DNA of 34,599 bases, from the NCBI GenBank assembly GCA_002343445.1, contig DDSP01000031.1, positions 1 to 34,599 on the forward strand. Direction: 5' to 3'. This DNA is from Chthonomonas sp. UBA2387. Lineage in GTDB: Bacteria > Armatimonadota > Fimbriimonadia > Fimbriimonadales > Fimbriimonadaceae. The notes under the pieces are model-generated. The model searched no databases. It saw only the letters and a list, made by a program, of their open reading frames with translations, and was not told where the DNA came from. The position numbers and the translations under genes are program-made. Numbering within the stretch: the stretch's first letter is position 1; each line of letters begins with the position of its first letter. Positions 7,660-15,526 of this stretch are shown piece by piece.

Positions 7660-9158
7660 TGAACCTCCATTTTGTCGTACCCGCGGGAGATTTTGAACGA
7701 GGTCACTTCCTTGCGCAACCTCTCGATCTCGATTCGTAGCACGTTGATCCGTCCGAGGGACTGCATGAGGGAAACATAGTCTGGGTGCTTTCGGAAGGAA
7801 TCCAGCTCGCTCCGCTCAGCGTCTCGACGGCGGAGGCGATCAGCCTCCTTGCGTGCCAGTTCCTCGCGGTGTTCATCCTGAAGAGCCCGCTGCCGAACTC
7901 GATCTTCTTCCTCCCATTTAAGTCGCAACTCATGCTCGCGTCGCGCCAAATCAGCCTCGTGTGCGAGCCGTTTTGCCTCAAGCTCTCGGCGAACCTGCTG
8001 ATCTTTCGCTTCTTCCTCGATCGCTCGGACCTCAAGTTCGCGCCGTCGCAGCAGTTCAAGTTCCTGGGCTCGCTGCCGACGCTCCGCGAGCTCGAGAGCT
8101 TGCCGCTGTTCGGCCTCCAGCAACGCTTGGCGTTTCTGGTCGGCAGTCACCTTTTCGCGACCCTCCCGAAAGCCGATGAATGCTGCTGACAACAGAATGG
8201 GAGAAGTGACTGCGATCGCGATAGGGAAGGCCATCGCAAACATCGTTCGATCCTCTTCGCGAACTGTGGCCCTCAGTGAATACTGCACCAGCGCGTTCGC
8301 ACCGAGCAATGCCTCAAGGACCAAGAACAAGACTGTAATGACGACCGCTGATGCGAACACCCAGCCGTAGCCTTTGAACTCGCCGAGCGCGACCCGGACA
8401 CCGATGGGGCGCCAGATCACATGAAAGAGAAGTTTGATTCCGTAGATAACCGCCACGCCCAAGAAAATGGGCACCCAAAAACTGTGATCTGGCTTCCTGA
8501 CGTTACGTATGAGGCCAGCGAGCATGCCCAAACCGATGCCAGCAAACAGTGCTGGGAATAGTGGGAGCACCCACGCAAGGAGAATGAGTATCCCAGAATA
8601 CCCACCGGATTCCACCTCCACCGACGACGGTTGCGACAATTCGGAATGGCTTTCATTGGGGCTAGTCACGGGTTCGTGGAACGGCGCAGAATGCGATTGA
8701 GGCACGCCGGCTAGCTGAGACCGCTCTGCCTGCTCATCGGCAATGGCCGGTGGTTCCGGTTCATCCTCCACTGCCGCTTCGTCGGCTGCATTAGTTGTCT
8801 CCGCAAAGGGTAGCTCGCCGCCTCCAGAGGGCTCCATGTCCTCTTCTTGCGTGTCTCCCTCACCGCCGTCCACGAGGTCAGGGTCCCATGGCTTGGTATC
8901 CCAATCCGCCGGGTTTTCCAGCGAGGACACAATGAACACAACTTGATTCGTCTCGGGCCGATACGACAGTCCCAGCTTGCCCGCGAACATTGCAGCCTCA
9001 AGCATCTCGTCTTGGTGACGGCGCTGGAGACCGTCCAGCTCCATGCGATAGCTAGCCAAGGCAGCCTCGGTTTCACGTCGGTGCTCGGCCCGCTTCTGGT
9101 TGATCTGCTCGTTCTGCTCGCGCGGGGTCATGGGAGTGCGGCGAATCTTACCCCGCAT
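7656..9158 (-). CDS. Four-TM membrane protein with long coiled-coil tail
   Basis: Numbered from the farthest upstream GTG (9191), the product has a helical N-terminal region, a long acidic, Pro/Ser-rich linker (about 100-195), four predicted membrane helices (about 200-228, 238-259, 277-300, 317-340), and then a charged heptad-like coiled coil (about 343-460) rich in Arg, Glu, Leu and Ala. Both ends should be cytoplasmic. The start is uncertain: GTG 9191, ATG 9158 and ATG 9131 are all in frame and none has a good ribosome site. I list 9158. It overlaps the downstream VWA gene by 4 bp. Base composition is less GC-rich than its neighbours and the pair lies between 28-bp direct repeats, so it looks acquired. 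Family unrecognised. Confidence 0.65.
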   Translation of the reverse strand: MRGKIRRTPMTPREQNEQINQKRAEHRRETEAALASYRMELDGLQRRHQDEMLEAAMFAGKLGLSYRPETNQVVFIVSSLENPADWDTKPWDPDLVDGGEGDTQEEDMEPSGGGELPFAETTNAADEAAVEDEPEPPAIADEQAERSQLAGVPQSHSAPFHEPVTSPNESHSELSQPSSVEVESGGYSGILILLAWVLPLFPALFAGIGLGMLAGLIRNVRKPDHSFWVPIFLGVAVIYGIKLLFHVIWRPIGVRVALGEFKGYGWVFASAVVITVLFLVLEALLGANALVQYSLRATVREEDRTMFAMAFPIAIAVTSPILLSAAFIGFREGREKVTADQKRQALLEAEQRQALELAERRQRAQELELLRRRELEVRAIEEEAKDQQVRRELEAKRLAHEADLARREHELRLKWEEEDRVRQRALQDEHREELARKEADRLRRRDAERSELDSFRKHPDYVSLMQSLGRINVLRIEIERLRKEVTSFKISRGYDKMEVQ

Positions 9159-9235
9159 TGTCACCAACGGCTGAGTTGCCCTTAGGCACACGGACCTGCC
9201 ATGTACCTGTGAGACTCAGATGAACGGCCCTACTC

Positions 9236-9263
9236 AGCCCTCACCGCTTGCGGCTGAGCGCGA
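9236..9263. repeat. 28-bp direct repeat, right copy (in the 3' end of the adjacent gene)
   Basis: Perfect copy of 6962-6989. Here it forms the natural 3' end of the minus-strand gene at 9241-9816, including its stop codon. Together the two copies bracket a 2.2-kb two-gene block. No integrase, transposase or terminal inverted repeat is visible within it. Confidence 0.9.
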
Positions 9264-9816
9264 CCAAGATGTCGTAAGCCATCGAATCCAACAGAATCAC
9301 CCGCGTGAAGAGGCGCAGCTTGTCCGACGTGGTCAGTTCTTCTTCGCGCACGTTCGGGTCGAACGCTTTGGGCCGCAGCGAGTTGGCGGCGGCGCGTTTC
9401 TGGCCCTCGTTCAGTTCGGCTTCCAGTACGGCGACGACGGCGTTCGTGTTCTCGTTGACCGTCGCGTTGCGGCGGATGGCGATGCTCCAGAGCAGTTGCT
9501 CGACCTTCTGCACCATCTCCAACTTGGGCACTTGTCCCTGATCGCGGGCTTTGGCGATCGCCTCGTCGAGTTCCTTGTTGAGCGCAGCCAACTCGGCGGC
9601 TTCCTTGCGCTCGATCTCTTTGGCTTTGGACCGGGCGCGTTCGATGGCGGGCAGCAGTTTTTCCAGTTGCTCCTTGGTCAGCAGCACGGGCAGGATCTGG
9701 TTGTAAAGGTCCAGTTTGCGGATCTTGACCATCGTGGACTCTTCGGCGGGCGGCGTTTGGGCCAGCCCCGCGAACGGGACGACGATCAGCAACAAGAGGG
9801 CTAGCAAGCGCTTCAT
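9241..9816 (-). CDS. Secreted helical protein of unknown function
   Basis: The 191-aa product begins MKRLLALLLLIVVPFAGLAQ, a clear signal peptide with probable cleavage after Ala19. The mature part is almost entirely charged alpha-helix (for example LEKLLPAIERARSKAKEIER), with a Lys/Glu-rich coiled-coil region at about 45-100. I recognise no catalytic motif; it may be a periplasmic helical or scaffold protein. ATG at 9816 overlaps the stop of the upstream gene by 4 bp (ATGA), and the signal peptide supports this start over longer in-frame versions. It is the last gene of a three-gene operon and once probably converged directly on era before the island came between them. Confidence 0.75.
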   Translation of the reverse strand: MKRLLALLLLIVVPFAGLAQTPPAEESTMVKIRKLDLYNQILPVLLTKEQLEKLLPAIERARSKAKEIERKEAAELAALNKELDEAIAKARDQGQVPKLEMVQKVEQLLWSIAIRRNATVNENTNAVVAVLEAELNEGQKRAAANSLRPKAFDPNVREEELTTSDKLRLFTRVILLDSMAYDILVALSRKR

Positions 9817-10184
9817 GATTTGGGCAACACCTTCGAACGATCTGACGCTTCGGCGCGGGCTTCGAGTTGCAGGTTCTCGCGGATCAGGCTCGCCATGAGC
9901 GCCGCCGCGACGACCTGAGCATGAACAAAGGCCACTCCCAGCGCGAGCGCAACCCACCAGCCGCCGGGCTCGATCTTGCCGTCCTTCGCCAAGCCTGCCG
10001 GCTCCAACGCCATGAGCCCCCCGAGCAGGACCCCCGCACCCAAGAACAGCAGCGCCGACCCGCCCACGGCTCGGAACGGGCGCGACTTGGTCGCCGCCCA
10101 CGCACGCAAGCCCGCCGAACGACGCCAAAGCCATACGCCGTAGGTCAACCAGACGCCGAAGCAAAGCAGGGCGGGAATGGGCAT
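9813..10184 (-). CDS. Small integral membrane protein
   Basis: The 123-aa product has about three hydrophobic helices: residues 4-20 (ALLCFGVWLTYGVWLW), about 42-63 (GGSALLFLGAGVLLGGLMAL) and about 80-104 (WWVALALGVAFVHAQVVAAA). A short polar C-terminus follows. No family is recognised. ATG at 10184 sits in a TGATG overlap with the lysyl-oxidase gene and its stop overlaps the next start, so the three genes form one translationally coupled unit. It probably helps membrane handling of the secreted neighbours, but that is inference from position only. Confidence 0.65.
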   Translation of the reverse strand: MPIPALLCFGVWLTYGVWLWRRSAGLRAWAATKSRPFRAVGGSALLFLGAGVLLGGLMALEPAGLAKDGKIEPGGWWVALALGVAFVHAQVVAAALMASLIRENLQLEARAEASDRSKVLPKS

Positions 10185-11767
10185 CAGTGACCGTTGAGCA
10201 TGCGCTTGAGCAGCTTGAAGTCCCGCTCGTCGAAGTCGCCATCGCGGTCGGCGTCCAGGATCATCGTCCAATGGTCGGGCATCTTGCCGCCGTATCCGCC
10301 GGTCTGGGCGCGGAACATCTTGACGATGATCTCCATGTCCTCGGCGTCGAAGTGCCCGTTCATGTCGATGTCGCCTTTGACGTACAGATGCACCCAACCC
10401 GCCGCGAAGCGACCGTTGGTGGAACCGCCGTCAGTGGCCTTGAGATACACGTACCACTGACCGTGCGGGATCGTGGCCGTGTTCACGTTGGCCACCCCGT
10501 CCGAACCTGGAATGGCCTCGTATCCGGGCACCAACGTCGCTGTGTTTTTGTCGAAAACGACGGGGGTCCTGTGCAACCAGACGGCCACCTTGACGGGGTC
10601 GCCGTCGGCGTCGCTCGTCTGCCATCGCACTCGGAACGCCTCGATGCTGGTCTCGACCCAGATGTTCTGGGCGGGCTCTTGAACCGTGATCGTCGGCGCG
10701 TTGTTCGCCGCCGGGTCGATCCGCAACGTGTAGCTGGGGTTGGAGCCGGAGTACGGGAACACGCGGACGTAGTAGGTGCCCGCCGGCCGCCCGGAGAGCG
10801 AGATGGTCTCGTTGTTCGAGGTGGTGATGCTGCGCGCCAACCGGTTGCCGGCTGCGTCGTAGAGCTCCAAATCGGTGTCGCCTGTTGTGACGGTGGAGGT
10901 GATCGCCACGTGGTCGCCCGAGGAGCCCGGGTTGTTCATCCGGAACTTGAACCAGTCGTCGTCGTTCGGTTCGACGGACAGGCTCTCGAACTGGCGGGCC
11001 GCGTTCACCAAACCGAAGTTCGGACTGTTGTTGCCTCCTTCGGGCCGAGCGTCCACTTGGGCACGAGTGTCGTTTTCCTCGAATCGGTCCGGGCCCAGCG
11101 GCGGGGGCGAAGCGATGGTCACCTTGACGCGGCCGATGTTGTTGGTCTCGTTCGATTCAAGCAGGTTGTCGTCGGGATCGACCTCGGCTTCGAGCCAGTA
11201 CGTTCCATCGGGGATGTCGGTGATGTCCACCCATTGGTCGGGGAGCGACTTGCTGTAGATGTCCGCCCACCCCGGCGTCAATCCCTGCACGGTGGAGCCG
11301 CAGTTGCGGTAGTTGCCGGCCGAGTTGTAGTAGGGGTTGCTCGTGTCGTGGACCTGGAGGTCGAGGATGCAGAAACTGGTCTTCTGGCCTTCTGAGAGCA
11401 CTTCACCCACCCCATCGTTGGCCAGAACCCGCCGAAGCCGGTACTTGCACCAATTCTCGAAGTGGATGTGGTTGTGTCCCTGATGGTAGAGGAAGTTCCC
11501 TGCAGGCCGCTCCCAGAACGTCCCGTCGGTTCGATAGATGCGCTGATTGACCCGCTGCGTGTTGGAGTTGATGACTTCGCCGCCTCGGATTTCCAAGCGT
11601 CCCCACCCGATGTTGGGCGTTCCGGTGCTGAGTCGCAGCAGTTTGCGACCGGGGATCTCGTCCGTGTCGATGGCGGTGTCGTACAACTTCTCATCCCAGA
11701 TCGTAATGTCGGGAAGAAGGTCGTCGGCCAACATGACCGAACCAAGAGCGAGGGCGGCGATGATCAC
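10184..11767 (-). CDS. Secreted lysyl oxidase-domain protein with PPC and dockerin-like domains
   Basis: Lysyl oxidases are copper amine oxidases that oxidise peptidyl lysine to aldehyde and so cross-link proteins. The 527-aa product has a short signal peptide (1-14), then the LOX domain with the copper-ligand cluster H95-H98-H100-H102 (HQGHNHIHFENW) and the family hallmark GWADIYSKSLPDQWVDITD followed by ESNETNN (about 166-210). A bacterial pre-peptidase C-terminal (PPC) domain spans about 226-350 (FEENDTR, DDDWFKF, AGTYYVRV). A beta-sandwich-like region (about 357-462) and a dockerin-like pair of calcium loops (GDIDMNGHFDAEDM and DADRDGDFDERDF, 465-527) follow. Start is GTG at 11767 after AGGAG with an 11-nt spacer. 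It is the first gene of a three-gene operon. Confidence 0.85.
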   Translation of the reverse strand: MIIAALALGSVMLADDLLPDITIWDEKLYDTAIDTDEIPGRKLLRLSTGTPNIGWGRLEIRGGEVINSNTQRVNQRIYRTDGTFWERPAGNFLYHQGHNHIHFENWCKYRLRRVLANDGVGEVLSEGQKTSFCILDLQVHDTSNPYYNSAGNYRNCGSTVQGLTPGWADIYSKSLPDQWVDITDIPDGTYWLEAEVDPDDNLLESNETNNIGRVKVTIASPPPLGPDRFEENDTRAQVDARPEGGNNSPNFGLVNAARQFESLSVEPNDDDWFKFRMNNPGSSGDHVAITSTVTTGDTDLELYDAAGNRLARSITTSNNETISLSGRPAGTYYVRVFPYSGSNPSYTLRIDPAANNAPTITVQEPAQNIWVETSIEAFRVRWQTSDADGDPVKVAVWLHRTPVVFDKNTATLVPGYEAIPGSDGVANVNTATIPHGQWYVYLKATDGGSTNGRFAAGWVHLYVKGDIDMNGHFDAEDMEIIVKMFRAQTGGYGGKMPDHWTMILDADRDGDFDERDFKLLKRMLNGH

Positions 11768-11807
11768 TGGGTATGGGGCTCCTGGTCCCAGTGTATCACG
11801 CCTGCGG

Positions 11808-11837
11808 TTGACGGCGGGAGTGCGAATCCGCTAGGCT
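11808..11837 (+). promoter_or_regulatory. Promoter of the SMP-30-like gene, probably leaderless
   Basis: TTGACG (11808-11813) and TAGGCT (11832-11837) are 18 bp apart. The start codon GTG at 11843 lies 5 nt after the -10 box, where transcription would begin, and no ribosome binding site is present. Confidence 0.5.
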
Positions 11838-11842
11838 AACCT

Positions 11843-12760
11843 GTGCTTTGGACGCTGTCGGCCCTGATCGCTTTGTCCCCCCTTGGCCAGGCGGCCCCTG
11901 TTTCGCCCGGTAAGACCCCTATGGAAGACCTCAAGATCGTCGAACCCCTTCGTCTCGTCCGAACCGGATTCCAGTTCACCGAGGGCCCCATTTGGGACGC
12001 CAAGCACAAGCGGTTGCTCTTCAGCGACATCCCCGCGAACCGCATCTACGCGCTCGACCCCGCAGGCGAGCTTTCTGTTTTCGCAGAGAACACCAAGGCG
12101 GCCAATGGGCTCGCGATCTATGGCGACGAGGTGTTCGCGTGCCAAGGCGACGCGGGCATGGTCGGGGCGTACCACTTGGAAACCAAGGCGCACCGTGTGG
12201 TGGCCGACACCTATGAGGGCGTCCGTTTCAACGCGCCCAACGATTTGGCGATCGCCAAGAACGGCGACCTCTACTTCACCGACCCCAAGTTCGGCGACGG
12301 CAAGTTGACGCAGCCCAAGATGTCGGTGTACTTCGTGCCCAAGGGAGGGAAGGCTCGAATGGCGATCCCCGACCTGCCTTGGCCCAACGGCATCGCCTAC
12401 TCGCTGGACGAGAAGACCCTGTACGTCCACCCCACGGGCGACGCGTTCGTGCGGGCGTACGCCATCGAAGGCCCCGGCAAACTCGGGCCCGAGCGTCGGA
12501 TCTTCGAGACGCCCGACCACGGCGGACGCTCGTTCCCCGGCGGCGACGGCATGACGCTCGATGCCGATGGGAACCTCTACGTGACCGTGCCGATGCTCAA
12601 GCAGATGATCGCCCTCGACTCCAGCGGCAAGATTCTGTTGCGCGTGGACCTGCCCGAGAACCCGACCAATTGCACGTTCGGCGGGGTCGATCGCGATTGG
12701 CTGTACATCACGGCCTCGTCCTCGGTGTTCGCCGTGCGCCTGAACAAGAAGGGCCGCTGA
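11843..12760 (+). CDS. SMP-30/gluconolactonase-family protein, secreted
   Basis: Members are six-bladed beta-propellers that hydrolyse lactones using one divalent metal. The 305-aa product starts with a hydrophobic signal-like segment (1-18, ending GQAA). The metal ligands are visible: Glu47 in FTEGPIWD, Asn133 in NAPNDLAI (followed by FTDP), Asn182 in PWPNGIAYS, and Asp235 in GGDGMTLDADGN. That pattern matches gluconolactonases of this superfamily (LRE type), so activity on a sugar lactone is likely, though the substrate is not knowable here. GTG at 11843 is chosen because of the signal segment and the promoter just before it. It diverges from the lysyl-oxidase operon. Confidence 0.85.
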   Translation: MLWTLSALIALSPLGQAAPVSPGKTPMEDLKIVEPLRLVRTGFQFTEGPIWDAKHKRLLFSDIPANRIYALDPAGELSVFAENTKAANGLAIYGDEVFACQGDAGMVGAYHLETKAHRVVADTYEGVRFNAPNDLAIAKNGDLYFTDPKFGDGKLTQPKMSVYFVPKGGKARMAIPDLPWPNGIAYSLDEKTLYVHPTGDAFVRAYAIEGPGKLGPERRIFETPDHGGRSFPGGDGMTLDADGNLYVTVPMLKQMIALDSSGKILLRVDLPENPTNCTFGGVDRDWLYITASSSVFAVRLNKKGR

Positions 12761-12918
12761 CGATCGTCGCCTCGCGGGCGACGGTGCCCTAGGACCTTCG
12801 CGTGCGAGCGGCAGGAGTCCCAGCGGCGTATGTGGAATGAAGGTTGTGTCTGGGGCGCGATGTCTCAGACGCGACAACCCTGTGGGTCGCCGACGGCGGC
12901 CCAAGGCCGGAGACACCT

Positions 12919-13452
12919 ATGGAAGTACTCGTACGCAACGCCGAAGGCAACGTCACCCAACGAGATCGCGAGTACGCCGCCAAAAAACTCGGACGCCTCG
13001 ACCGCTATTTCAGCCAGGCCCAGAAGGTCGAGATGGTGCACCGCAAGGAAAAGCACGGGCACCGCATCGAGATCACCGTTTTCGCCGACGGATTGACCGT
13101 GCGGGGCGAGGAACACGATCTGACCGTCCGAGCCGCGATCGACCGCGTCACGGACAAACTTGAGACGCGGCTGCGACGCCTCAAAGGGCGGCTCCTCCAC
13201 AACCACCGGAAACGCGGCGCGACGCCGCCAAGCGCACTGGAAGAGCTTCCCATCGAGGAGGAAGAGGCGGATCTGCTGCCGCTCGCCGAGCGCAAGCAGT
13301 TCGACCCCAAGCCGATGTCGATCGAGGAGGCGGCGCTCCAGATGGAGATGGTGGACCACCCGTTCTTCGTGTTCACGAATTCCGAGACCCGCCGGACCGA
13401 GGTCATCTACAAGCGTCGCGACGGCAAGTACGGCTTGCTCGAACCGATGTGA
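12919..13452 (+). CDS. hpf: Ribosome hibernation promoting factor, long form
   Basis: Long HPF binds the 30S decoding region and dimerises ribosomes into inactive 100S particles in slow growth. The 177-aa product has the N-terminal S30AE domain (about 1-95, with GNVTQRDREYAAKKL and HGHRIEITVFADG), an acidic linker (105-125), and the C-terminal dimerisation domain (about 130-177, HPFFVFTNSETRRTEVIY and DGKYGLLEP). ATG at 12919 has GGAG 6 nt upstream, and the family's N-terminus fits it. An upstream in-frame start at 12844 would add 25 unrelated residues. The 158-bp gap before it holds no gene. Confidence 0.93.
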   Translation: MEVLVRNAEGNVTQRDREYAAKKLGRLDRYFSQAQKVEMVHRKEKHGHRIEITVFADGLTVRGEEHDLTVRAAIDRVTDKLETRLRRLKGRLLHNHRKRGATPPSALEELPIEEEEADLLPLAERKQFDPKPMSIEEAALQMEMVDHPFFVFTNSETRRTEVIYKRRDGKYGLLEPM

Positions 13453-13462
13453 CGGTTTGCGG

Positions 13463-13486
13463 ACCCCCTCTGTTCGGCAGGGGTTT
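13463..13486 (+). terminator. Weak hairpin between convergent hpf and rho
   Basis: CCCCT (13465-13469) and AGGGG (13479-13483) can form a short stem followed by only three T residues. It lies in the 58-bp gap between the two convergent stop codons. It is weak and may not work alone. Confidence 0.3.
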
Positions 13487-13510
13487 GGATGAGGTTCTGG
13501 GCGAGACTCG

Positions 13511-14893
13511 CTAGACCGTGGCGCGCGTCTTCTGAACCACGCTGTCGAGGAACGCCGAATTGGTCGGCGTGCGTTTGAGCAGCTTGATCAGCGCTTCCGT
13601 GGCCTCGACGCTGTTTTCCTGGTTCGCGAGGAGCCGGTGCAGTTGCACCACGCCTTCGAGTTCTTCCTTCTTGAACAGAAGTTCCTCGTGGCGGGTGGAG
13701 GATCTGCGGACGTCGATCGCGGGCCAAATGCGTCGCTCGGCGAGGTCGCGGTCCAACACGATTTCCATGTTGCCCGTGCCTTTGAACTCCTCGAAGATGG
13801 CGTCGTCCATGCGGCTGCCCGTATCCACGAGCGCCGAGGCGATGACGGTCATCGAGCCGCCCTCTTCGATGTTGCGCGCCGCGCCGAAGAACCGGCGGGG
13901 GCGATAGAGGGCCGAGGGGTCCAGACCGCCCGAGAGCGTCCGGCCCGAGGGGTTGATGGTGAGGTTGCTGGCGCGCGAAAGACGTGTGAGCGAGTCGAGC
14001 AGGATGACCACGTCGCGGCCGGCTTCGACCAATCGCTTGGCTTGTTCCAAGCACAGGTCGGCGACGCGCATGTGGTTTTCGGCGGGCTCGTCGAACGTCG
14101 AAGAGATGACCTGGCCCTTGACGCTGCGCCGCATATCGGTGACTTCTTCGGGCCGCTCGTCCACCAGCAGGACCATGAGATACACGTCCGGGTGATTCGT
14201 GGTGACCGCGTTGGCGATCGTCTTGAGCATGCTCGTCTTACCGGCTTTTGGGGGCGAGACGATGAGGCCGCGTTGGCCCATGCCGATGGGCGCGATCAGG
14301 TCGATGATGCGGGCGGCGATCTTGTCCGGCGTCGTCTCCATCATGATGCGCCGGTCGGGATAAAGCGGGGTGAGTTCGTCGAAGTTCTTGCGTCCGCTCT
14401 GGGCGAGCGCCACGGCGCCGATGCCGTTCACGCTTTCGACGCGGAGCATGCCCTTGTACTTTTCGCCTTCTTTCGGCAGTCTTGCCAAGCCGTAAACGGT
14501 GTCGCCGGGGCGGAGGTTGAAGCGCTTGATCTGCGACTGCGAGACGTAGATGTCCTCGAGCGAGGGCGAATAGTTGTCCCGGCGCAGGAATCCCCAACCG
14601 TCGTTCAGGATTTCGAGAATGCCCCGGCCGTAGGTGAGTCCCTCGACGTCGAGGTTTGCGGTCAGCAACTGCTCGATGACTTCGGAACGGGACGTGCTGA
14701 GGGGGATCTTGGCCGCTTTGGCGACCTTGGCCAGTTCGGCGGGGGTCATGGAATCGAAGTGGGAATAATCCACTTCGGGCATCTGTTCGAGGTCGGACAG
14801 ATCGGTCTTCGGCATCTGACCGGCGCCGCCTCGTTTGCGCCGACGGTTTTGTCCGCCTCCATCGGCAGACTTTCGTGGTCTGAATTGGTGCAT
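13511..14893 (-). CDS. rho: Transcription termination factor Rho
   Basis: Rho is a hexameric RNA-dependent ATPase that ends transcription. The 460-aa product has a basic Gly-rich N-terminal extension (1-27), the Rho N-terminal helical domain (about 48-80), the cold-shock-like RNA-binding domain with DGWGFLRR (98-105), Walker A PPKAGKTS (214-221), Walker B VVILLDS ending in Asp300, and the Q/R-loop region (SGGLDPSALYRPRRFFGAAR). Length and motifs are normal for the family. ATG at 14893 has AGGAG 7 nt upstream. It follows hpt by 65 bp on the same strand and is probably cotranscribed with it. Confidence 0.97.
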   Translation of the reverse strand: MHQFRPRKSADGGGQNRRRKRGGAGQMPKTDLSDLEQMPEVDYSHFDSMTPAELAKVAKAAKIPLSTSRSEVIEQLLTANLDVEGLTYGRGILEILNDGWGFLRRDNYSPSLEDIYVSQSQIKRFNLRPGDTVYGLARLPKEGEKYKGMLRVESVNGIGAVALAQSGRKNFDELTPLYPDRRIMMETTPDKIAARIIDLIAPIGMGQRGLIVSPPKAGKTSMLKTIANAVTTNHPDVYLMVLLVDERPEEVTDMRRSVKGQVISSTFDEPAENHMRVADLCLEQAKRLVEAGRDVVILLDSLTRLSRASNLTINPSGRTLSGGLDPSALYRPRRFFGAARNIEEGGSMTVIASALVDTGSRMDDAIFEEFKGTGNMEIVLDRDLAERRIWPAIDVRRSSTRHEELLFKKEELEGVVQLHRLLANQENSVEATEALIKLLKRTPTNSAFLDSVVQKTRATV

Positions 14894-14958
14894 CGGAACG
14901 CTCCTGCTTGGGAGAAATGGGAAGGGTCTGGAAAGAGCGCGGCTTCCGGGGGAGGTGA

Positions 14959-15468
14959 TCAGCCGCCTAAGACGGCGATATGCCCGAGATTGCGATACTG
15001 CTCCGCGCTATCCAACCCGTATCCTACCACAAACTCGTTGGGAATCTCAAATCCGAGAAAATCAACGTCCACTTCGACCACGCGGGCCGAGGGCTTGGAG
15101 AGGAGCGCGGCCACGCGCAGGCTCTTCGGGCGGCGGGTGGCGAACAACTCGCGCAGGTGCTTGAGCGTCTGACCGGTGTCCACGATGTCCTCGACGAGCA
15201 GCACGTTGCGGTCCTCGAACGAGGTGTCGGCGTCCTTCTTGAGTTGGACGATGCCGCTGGATCGCTGCTCCGTGCCGTAGCTGCTCACTTGGATGAAGTC
15301 CACGGCCACTTCGCCGACCAGACGGCGCACCAAGTCGGCGTGAAACAGGAAGGCGCCCTTCAGCACACAGACGGCCAAGACGGGTTCGCCCGCGTACGCG
15401 GCGTTGATGTCGCGCGCCATCTCGTCCACGCGTTGCTGGATCGCTTTCTCCGTGAGCAGGGTCGTCAT
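14959..15468 (-). CDS. hpt: Hypoxanthine phosphoribosyltransferase
   Basis: The enzyme salvages hypoxanthine or guanine with PRPP to give IMP or GMP. The 169-aa product has the PRPP loop VLLVEDIVDTGQT (89-101), the early VLKGAFLFHADL segment (35-46), the flexible-loop SSYG (62-65), and the purine-contact region DFLGFEIPNEFVVGYGLD near the C-terminus. Length is typical. ATG at 15468 lies 11 nt after a -10-like TAGAAT (minus strand, 15485-15480), so its leader is very short. It diverges from guaA, another purine gene, across 58 bp. Confidence 0.95.
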   Translation of the reverse strand: MTTLLTEKAIQQRVDEMARDINAAYAGEPVLAVCVLKGAFLFHADLVRRLVGEVAVDFIQVSSYGTEQRSSGIVQLKKDADTSFEDRNVLLVEDIVDTGQTLKHLRELFATRRPKSLRVAALLSKPSARVVEVDVDFLGFEIPNEFVVGYGLDSAEQYRNLGHIAVLGG

Positions 15469-15526
15469 GGGATGTTTGGATTCTACATCCTCGCCTGCCT
15501 TAACATATCTGTCAAACTATGGGCCT

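Noticed and set aside
7656..9158. ZorA (Zorya defence) assignment
   Set aside because: The coiled tail is similar in outline, but the four TM helices do not show a MotA/ExbB-like pattern and the partner has a VWA domain rather than OmpA-like peptidoglycan binding.
7021..9263. A transposon or IS element
   Set aside because: No transposase, integrase or terminal inverted repeats; only the direct repeats and composition support insertion.
15404..15526. Extended N-terminus for guaA
   Set aside because: It would overlap hpt in antisense and add residues absent from GuaA proteins; ATG 15527 gives the family start.
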